A DNA stretch of 64,000 nucleotides from Psettodes erumei. Taxonomy: Eukaryota; Chordata; Actinopteri; Pleuronectiformes; Psettodidae. The DNA lies in contig JAFBJZ010000739.1 in the NCBI GenBank assembly GCA_016785225.1, positions 186,001 to 250,000 on the forward strand, given 5' to 3'. The notes under the pieces were generated by a model. The model saw nothing but the letters and a program-made list of their open reading frames with translations. It was not told where the DNA came from and made no database searches. This document shows, in pieces, positions 63,395-64,000 of the stretch (its first letter is position 1; the number at the start of each line of letters is the position of its first letter). The position numbers and the translations under genes are program-made.

Positions 63395-64000
63395 GGACAA
63401 AGAGTGAGAAAAGATGAAAAGAGGGGCAAAAAACCCACACATAAGATGGGAGGCTGAATGGAAGTAAAGAAAGGGGAAGACGAGGAGGTGGGAAGGGCAG
63501 GAACACTGAACTATACAAGGGTGGATACCTAGATCCGGAAGCAATTTTGTTTTCCTGCAGTGTGACACTACTGGCGAAAAATCTGCCCTGAACTCAACCT
63601 GACCCTCTGTCTCTGTCTGTCTCTCCATTTCTTCCTCTCTTTCAATGCCCCAAAGCTACCACGTGTAAATACACACCAGCCCACTGTATATCTGACAGCA
63701 CAGGGTCAGATTCATACCTGTGTGTTAAAACACAGTCTTGGAGGCTTTCCTGGTTGTGGTCGGGCTCTTGGCCCCTGGATGGCCCCTTGCAGTGGACAGC
63801 CATGGCGAGAGCAAGGACCAAAGCAGGACATAAGGCCCTTCCTTATCACACCCAAAGCCCTGGCCTTTGTCACTCTTTCCTCCTCCGTTACATAGGCAGA
63901 TAAGCGAGGTGCGGTCCATTTGGACGCATGTCTCTCACCTGCGTCACTCAGTGCCCTCTCACTCCCTCTCCAGGGGGGTAAACAGGATCATTTCTGATTA
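63395..64000 (+). other. CDIN1 3' UTR (beginning) and downstream sequence
   Basis: No AATAAA or ATTAAA occurs between the stop codon and the window end, so the cleavage site is probably beyond the window. The interval holds a purine-rich stretch (about 63395-63500), then a pyrimidine-rich one (about 63600-63650). No coding exon of a further gene is recognisable; the minus-strand frame overlapping this region is an antisense shadow of exon 11. Confidence 0.6.

Noticed and set aside
63395..64000. Polyadenylation signal or MEIS2 3' end
   Set aside because: No AATAAA/ATTAAA on the plus strand and no MEIS2 coding exon on the minus strand; both would lie further downstream.

Overview
This is vertebrate nuclear DNA, almost certainly from a teleost fish. 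It is AT-leaning and rich in (TG)n, (CT)n and (ATT)n microsatellites, with long introns, GT-AG splice sites and degenerate fish-type retroelement pieces. There are no operons, ribosome binding sites or other prokaryotic features. Nearly all long open frames are chance frames or translated simple repeats.

One protein-coding gene can be fully assembled, and it is on the + strand: the orthologue of human CDIN1 (C15orf41), CDAN1-interacting nuclease 1. Eleven coding exons at 11989-12089, 21867-21912, 22941-23005, 23866-23926, 27029-27101, 34269-34348, 34730-34779, 36670-36737, 38260-38325, 38555-38660 and 63238-63394 join in frame. They total 873 nt, giving 290 residues plus stop, and are co-linear with the 281-residue human protein as I remember it, with no internal gaps. 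The TPD motif and the ExK motif of the PD-(D/E)XK nuclease fold are both intact. Intron 7 carries the signature of a minor (U12-type) spliceosomal intron.

Layout: 1 to about 11.3 kb is gene-free flank with candidate regulatory blocks and repeats. From 11.3 to 12.1 kb is a GC/CpG-richer CCAAT-box promoter, a probable non-coding leader exon and coding exon 1. From 12.1 to 38.7 kb lie exons 1-10 with their introns. From 38.7 to 63.2 kb is one 24.6-kb intron, about 48 percent of the coding span. From 63.24 kb onward come the last coding exon and the start of the 3' UTR, with no polyadenylation signal before the window ends.

In vertebrates this gene is the neighbour of the developmental regulator MEIS2 (established synteny; MEIS2 itself is not in the window), and its introns are known to host distal regulatory elements. 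The large introns here contain many low-repeat stretches dense in homeodomain, PBX and MEIS-like words, consistent with that role. The most specific of these is a cluster of TALE-homeodomain (TGACAG/CTGTCA) sites including a perfect 12-bp palindrome, about 60 bp upstream of the acceptor of coding exon 1. Conservation cannot be measured from one sequence, so the regulatory calls are low-confidence. Mobile-element traces are an inverted-repeat MITE-like element (46325-46795), a decayed LINE reverse-transcriptase fragment on the minus strand (about 55930-56195) and one probable interspersed repeat (about 18640-19100).
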